Shown here: in pieces, positions 60,336 through 64,000 of the stretch
Numbering within the stretch: position 1 is the first letter of the stretch
Layout: each line of letters opens with the position of its first letter
NCBI GenBank assembly: GCA_903871935.1
Contig: CAIQIQ010000001.1
Span: forward strand, 27,957 to 91,956
DNA length: 64,000 nucleotides
Source: an uncultured Phycisphaerales bacterium
GTDB taxonomy: Bacteria > Planctomycetota > Phycisphaerae > Tepidisphaerales > Tepidisphaeraceae
Direction of reading: 5' to 3'
The notes under the pieces: generated by a model
Databases searched by the model: none
The model's input: only the letters and a program-made list of their open reading frames with translations
Told to the model about the DNA's origin: nothing
Translations under genes and position numbers: made by a program

Positions 60336-61421
60336 CTACTGCACTTTCCATCGCGGCTTCTTCATCCACTCGCGCAGAACCGCCTCGGCCGGTTTGCCTT
60401 TGGGAATGTAGCCGCGGTTCTCTGGTCCACCCTGGTCGGGTGGCCATTCCCAGATCATGAACCCGCCCAGTCCCGGATTACCAGACCATGTCTCAAAGAA
60501 CCCCTGGTACAGCTTCTTCTGGAGCTGCAGGTCGATCTCTTCGGTCACCTTCGTGTAGTCCCACGGCTCATGGGCGGCATTCGCCAGGCTGCACCAGCCG
60601 ACCTCGGTGAACAGAATTGGCTTATTCACTTTCTTCCTGAACGCAAGCACCTCGTCCTGATGCTCGCGCCAGTTCTTCTTAATCTCCTCAACCGACACAT
60701 GGCGGTTGGGTCCGAGCTTCCAGTAGCTATTCATCCCTACCATATCGAGATAACCCCAGAAGGGGACCGATGTGAAGTGATCCCAGTTGGCGGAGTAGGT
60801 GAGCTTGCCGCTGAAGACCTCGCGAACGGCCGCGATGGTCTTGCGCCATTCCTCGACCTTCTCCTCGGCCGAAACCAGTTCCGATCCAACCGAAAGGATA
60901 TCGGCATGATAACCTTCGGCGATCCAGGAGAACTGGATCATGACGCTCCGATAGCTGTCGAACCATTCTTCCCAACTCTTGGGCTTTATGGTGCCGCGCC
61001 ATTCGGTTCCTTCGGGGTTATCCAGAAGCACGATGGGCACAATCATCACCCGCAGCCCCTTCTGTTTCGCGTGCGTGATCAATGAGCCAAGCTGCTCGGG
61101 CGTTGGCGTGTAGCGCATATCGAGCCAGATACGGCTGGATGTGCCATTTTCCATGCGCGTATCAAGCACCAGCGAGATCGTGTCAGCGCCAATGGCGGCC
61201 GCCTCATCGATGCTCTGCTTGTATTTGTCGATCCAGTCCGTGCGCTGGACCTGAATGGCGATCCCTCGATAAGGAAAGCCCGACAGGTCCGTCGGCCCCG
61301 TAGTCGGCAAGGTCACGCCCGGCGCCGTCTTCTGCGCAGTTGCCCCGGAGGGCCATAATGCGCAGCCAACGACCACGGCGAACACCAGCAGCCACAACGC
61401 ATAGATCAGTTTGCTCTTCAT
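60336..61421 (-). CDS. exported GH113-like glycoside hydrolase
   Basis: Exported protein of 361 residues with a lipobox-like VVVGC near residue 20, so it may be a lipoprotein. The TIM barrel is characteristic of GH113 (clan GH-A, beta-mannanases): RGIAIQVQRTDWIDKYKQSI near the N-terminus, candidate acid/base Glu in LSVGSELVSAE near 180, VGMNSYWKLG in the middle and candidate nucleophile Glu in LFTEVGWCS near 272; GGFMIWEWPPD closes the barrel. The substrate (mannan or another beta-glycan) is inferred from the family. A TATGAT box lies 14 nt before the ATG. The terminal part (PEAVLREWM) is complete. Confidence 0.83.
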   Translation of the reverse strand: MKSKLIYALWLLVFAVVVGCALWPSGATAQKTAPGVTLPTTGPTDLSGFPYRGIAIQVQRTDWIDKYKQSIDEAAAIGADTISLVLDTRMENGTSSRIWLDMRYTPTPEQLGSLITHAKQKGLRVMIVPIVLLDNPEGTEWRGTIKPKSWEEWFDSYRSVMIQFSWIAEGYHADILSVGSELVSAEEKVEEWRKTIAAVREVFSGKLTYSANWDHFTSVPFWGYLDMVGMNSYWKLGPNRHVSVEEIKKNWREHQDEVLAFRKKVNKPILFTEVGWCSLANAAHEPWDYTKVTEEIDLQLQKKLYQGFFETWSGNPGLGGFMIWEWPPDQGGPENRGYIPKGKPAEAVLREWMKKPRWKVQ

Positions 61422-61742
61422 CGTGATTGGCAGGGATCATAGTGAAGATTGCCCCGCTTGTTAATGGCGGCGGCCGTGCCCGTCGCCGCAGGCGACTTAG
61501 ATAAGGGTGCGACGACCGCGTCGGCGCGTAGGTGCTTATAAATGCACCGCTATAGCGTCAGCAAGGCGCAGGCGTACCCGCCGGGAGCCGAGGCGGGCCA
61601 AATGCAGGCCCACAACAGCCGGGGAGCGGAGCGACCAGCAGGCGCAACCCCCAACTATGGGAAAGATAATGGCTGCTCAGAGCATTCACCAACCACATCG
61701 AGCAGAGAATGCCGCGATGTCCCCATTCACTCACACCGTGGA
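61422..61742. other. intergenic stretch without a recognised gene
   Basis: These 321 bases hold the promoter region of the GH113 gene (TATGAT on the minus strand at 61436-61441), a short stem CCCGCC/GGCGGG (61577-61597) and otherwise nothing I can assign. Frames crossing it are not protein-like. Confidence 0.45.
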
Positions 61743-62135
61743 TCACGGCAACACGTGTACCTTGGCATCTCTAATGTAATAGTGATCGAACGGCCGCTGC
61801 GGGGTCGGGCCATGCGAATCCTCGGGCAGCGTAGTCGGAGGATACACTTGGTAACCAAGGACCCCGTCAACTGCTATCCTATTTCCATATCGCAGTGGTT
61901 GCCCACCCGCATCCAACGAGCCCATCAAGTATATCTCCCCGCCAGGAACGAGAATAAAGTCGGCAATCTTTCCAGGCCCACCAAATTGCCCTTCGAGATG
62001 GACGTGGCGCCCCACGAGCGACTGCAACGGCATGGGTGAACGAGTGCCGCCTTCCGAATGGTGGCAGCCCAGAACGCCGAGCATACTTACGAAGATCACC
62101 GGAATACATCGCGCGGCCGCACGATCAAGTCGCAT
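61743..62135 (-). CDS. small hypothetical lipoprotein
   Basis: Predicted lipoprotein of 130 residues: signal peptide with lipobox VLGC (Cys near residue 24). The mature part has strands and turns (VGRHVHLEGQFGGPGKIADFIL, of which VGRHVHLEGQFGG is the clearest; GGEIYLMGSLDAGG; RIAVDGVLGYQVY; HYYIRDAKVHVL), which read as an OB-like or small beta-barrel domain. The internal GKIADFILVPGGEIYLMG pattern resembles stand-alone domains that bind a ligand outside the cell, but I cannot name the family. AGGAGG 7 nt before the ATG at 62135 fixes the start, though the frame is open to 62339 upstream. It faces a divergent gene starting at 62314. Confidence 0.68.
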   Translation of the reverse strand: MRLDRAAARCIPVIFVSMLGVLGCHHSEGGTRSPMPLQSLVGRHVHLEGQFGGPGKIADFILVPGGEIYLMGSLDAGGQPLRYGNRIAVDGVLGYQVYPPTTLPEDSHGPTPQRPFDHYYIRDAKVHVLP

Positions 62136-62142
62136 GGTCGTT

Positions 62143-62148
62143 CCTCCT
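62143..62148 (-). promoter_or_regulatory. Shine-Dalgarno AGGAGG fixing the small lipoprotein start
   Basis: AGGAGG on the minus strand, 7 nt before the ATG at 62135. It rules against the 68-codon longer frame. Confidence 0.75.
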
Positions 62149-62313
62149 GATCCATTCTCATCCGTCACCCCCACGATCGCAATCCTAGACGAAGGTGGTC
62201 GGTGCCTAGTTCGATCGTGCTTGCCAAGGTAAGCGGGCACAGGGAACAACATTCCTTCTGCTCGCCTTCCTGCTGGCAAGGTTCGGCGTCCGGGAATACA
62301 CTGAATCCGCCAA

Positions 62314-62805
62314 ATGAAACGCCATCTCTTCACCATCATCTCGGCAGTGTCGCTGCTGCTGTTGGTGGCGATGGTGGCGTTGTGGGTGCGGAGCTACTGG
62401 AGTGCCGATATGGTCGAATATGACCTCCCTGGGACCGCCACGGTTCGGCCTGGGCTGTTGTCCCGCGATGGATCGCTCCGCTTGAATTATCTCCAATTCG
62501 ATCACCGTACCGTCCAGATGCCTAAGGGATCGATGGTGCCATATTTAGCTGACCTCAATGAACGGGCCCGTTTCGACTATCATACCTATACGAACACCAG
62601 GCTAGGAATGCTCGAAGTCGCAGTCTGGGTGCCACATTGGTTTCTCATGCTGACAACAGCGGTTCTGCCCATGATGTGGTCCAAACGGGCATGGAAGAAA
62701 GGACATCGCATCAAGCATGGCCTGTGCCTCACCTGCGGCTACGACCTGCGCGCCAGCAAAGACCGCTGCCCAGAATGCGGAACACCGATTCCACTTAGTC
62801 CATAG
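62314..62805 (+). CDS. membrane protein with C-terminal zinc ribbon (planctomycete type)
   Basis: Protein of 163 residues with one N-terminal membrane segment (residues 7-25), a periplasmic region of about 80 residues, a second membrane segment near 104-120 and a C-terminal cytosolic zinc ribbon (CLTCGYDLRASKDRCPECGTP). The ribbon ending is a hallmark of a large paralogous family in Phycisphaerae; function is unknown. The N-terminus MKRHLFTIISAVSLLLL closely resembles that of the truncated gene at 63715. No Shine-Dalgarno precedes the ATG; TACACT near 62293 could be a -10 box. Confidence 0.78.
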   Translation: MKRHLFTIISAVSLLLLVAMVALWVRSYWSADMVEYDLPGTATVRPGLLSRDGSLRLNYLQFDHRTVQMPKGSMVPYLADLNERARFDYHTYTNTRLGMLEVAVWVPHWFLMLTTAVLPMMWSKRAWKKGHRIKHGLCLTCGYDLRASKDRCPECGTPIPLSP

Positions 62806-63072
62806 CCGCAACAAGCCTCAACATGCGCGCGAGTTCCGCCTTTTTCTGCGCCTCTTGCGCTTTCTCGTGGCCAATCTTCGCCTTCGTCAGCAAGACACTC
62901 ACGCTCATACATATCTACCACAAGGAACCCAAAGACCGCATAGAGTGGAAACCATCCAACGCTTTTCTCTGTGTTCTATGCTATGCGGTTAAGAACCGCT
63001 TCGCCCCCACCCAAAGATTGATCAGACAGTGCGATTGATATAGCCTGATGGCATGAGTCCGGCGGCAAACTC

Positions 63073-63615
63073 ATGAAGCTCCGTTACATTCTCCTGATAA
63101 CCTTCTGCTGCGCAGTCGTCGTGATTACGGCTGTCTGGGCTTGGTGGCCGGAGCGGGAAGTACGCGAGTGGCCGCAATTCAACCTTCCGCCAGCTACCCA
63201 ACCCGTGGAAATCGTGTGGTGGGCTGAAGATGGCAACATGAATGCCTGCCATGGAGTCAGCGAGCCGGCCGCGTCTTGGCTCCGTCGACTCATCTCCTCA
63301 TCACCGGCAATTTGTCAGCGCGATGACCTCCATTTTGATCCCGTTGGGATCGCCTATTTCCGAATCGATGGTGTGCAGTATGCATGGAACCAGGATGCTC
63401 TTTTCAGGGCGGTCTACACTGGAAGAGGTCGAACCTGGGACGTTAAGAGCATTAAGGTATGGCGAGCACGGGAGCTTGAACAAATGTTGCAGGCGTACGG
63501 ATCAGAGCCAAAAACGACAACATCCTCATGGACGTCAATGCTCAGTGGATTGACCGTGGCAGTGGAGCAGTCCGCGCAGCCAACAACGCGAGCGGACAAG
63601 ACGGCCCCGCAGTAA
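63073..63615 (+). CDS. hypothetical membrane-anchored protein
   Basis: Protein of 180 residues with one N-terminal membrane segment (residues 5-23) and a periplasmic body, family not recognised. The stretch WPQFNLPPATQPVEIVWWAED uses the Pro/Thr/Gln linker style of this genome. The middle part has two Cys (MNACHG, PAICQR) that could form a disulfide, followed by a mixed region (DPVGIAYFRIDGVQYAWNQD) that looks like a small beta domain. The C-terminus is Ser/Thr-rich. It lies among other small envelope genes with no apparent operon. Confidence 0.6.
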   Translation: MKLRYILLITFCCAVVVITAVWAWWPEREVREWPQFNLPPATQPVEIVWWAEDGNMNACHGVSEPAASWLRRLISSSPAICQRDDLHFDPVGIAYFRIDGVQYAWNQDALFRAVYTGRGRTWDVKSIKVWRARELEQMLQAYGSEPKTTTSSWTSMLSGLTVAVEQSAQPTTRADKTAPQ

Positions 63616-63714
63616 GCTGTATTGTCCCTTCCTAGGCGGAAGTCGCATACCTTAGGTGCGGTGTATTGCTTTATGATTTCCCTGCCCTCTCTGGGCTGTG
63701 GTAGACTGCCAACG

Positions 63715-63864
63715 ATGAAACGCCGCCTCGTCAACATCCTCTCGGCAGTGTCGCTGCTGCTGTGTGTGGCCATGGAGGTCTTGTGGGGGGGAATCCAAGG
63801 GGGACGTATCGACTTACTCTCTGCGCCGCAAAGAATCCTGCACGCAAATCCGCTTCCCCCTTGA
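63715..63864 (+). pseudogene. truncated paralogue of the zinc-ribbon membrane protein
   Basis: From the ATG at 63715 the first 24 residues (MKRRLVNILSAVSLLLCVAM and EVLW) match the N-terminus of the gene at 62314 in sequence and in the downstream LW motif. The frame then goes to a stop at 63864 without the periplasmic domain or ribbon. Similarity at DNA level is also clear over the first 60 bases. It is either a frameshifted or decayed copy, or a shortened gene; the window ends soon after, so later fragments cannot be judged. A TAGACT box lies 8-9 nt before the ATG. Confidence 0.5.
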
Positions 63865-64000
63865 AGTTTATCCCGATTACAGGGCCTGTCGATTTACTTG
63901 GAATGGCGATTGCTGGGGGCCCAAGAGAGTGCGCAGGGGCGTGGTGCTGGCGAACCGCTGGCCGCCATGCGCCCGGCAACGGGGAGAGAAGGCCGGGCGG

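Noticed and set aside
62935..62989. Inverted repeat ACCGCATAG/CTATGCGGT in the gap after the zinc-ribbon gene
   Set aside because: The arms are short and 37 bp apart, there is no T-run and no related copy was noticed; chance or decayed sequence is more likely.

Overview
The window is a GC-rich, gene-dense bacterial chromosome segment. It most likely comes from a planctomycete of the class Phycisphaerae. The reasons are: small membrane proteins ending in a 'CGYDLRAS...CPECGTP' zinc ribbon (62314-62805), Thr/Gln/Pro-rich linkers, a GldA/GldF/GldG/DUF4340-type ABC cluster, a DUF2934 protein, a DUF4091 protein and a CstA with a large extra loop. The assignment rests on recognised protein features, not on a database search. 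I saw no phage, intact insertion sequence, CRISPR array or rRNA.

Layout. 1-8 kb: the end of a SpoIID-like gene, aldo/keto reductase plus CstA, a gene-poor stretch with a dispersed repeat and a decayed DUF1016 nuclease gene, then a bifunctional-nuclease-fold protein and the nitrogen pair glnB-amtB behind a possible sigma-54 promoter. 8-16 kb: a 1746-residue AsmA/DUF748-like protein coupled to a lipoprotein, and an RhlE-type helicase. 16-26 kb: HAD hydrolase, tRNA-Val(GAC), then single metabolic genes including an isomerase-like TIM barrel, an amidohydrolase, an aldo/keto reductase coupled to an ABC ATPase, zwf, a GT39-like membrane protein and a LolD-like ATPase. 26-32 kb: the Gld-like ABC operon. 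32-49 kb: SDR, GT4 glycosyltransferase, holA, a UroD-family protein, an amidohydrolase, a large lipoprotein with carboxypeptidase-regulatory-like domains, HD and DinB proteins, an SH3b/zinc-ribbon protein and a polytopic membrane protein. 48.3-49.5 kb: a gene-poor stretch with the second copy of the dispersed repeat. 49.5-54.3 kb: two secreted proteins, DUF4091 and PQQ-propeller. 54.3-60.1 kb: a three-gene, translationally coupled electron-transfer operon. 60.3-64 kb: a GH113-like secreted hydrolase and small lipoproteins or membrane proteins, ending in a degraded paralogue.

The strongest candidate for a new system is the 60139->54304 operon. It encodes a Tat-exported four-cluster ferredoxin fused to an NrfD/HybB quinone module, a secreted protein with about 10 c-type heme sites, and a secreted protein with about 15 heme sites fused to a thioredoxin-like domain and TPRs. 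No catalytic oxidoreductase subunit lies beside it. A perfect 10+4+10 bp palindrome with CRP/FNR-like geometry lies upstream, about 91 bp before a possible -10 box. Two further patterns stand out. One is a 133-bp intergenic repeat present twice in the same orientation, each copy carrying two perfect DnaA-box words exactly 117 bp apart. The other is a recurrent -10-like hexamer only 5-11 nt before start codons that lack a Shine-Dalgarno, which suggests leaderless transcripts.
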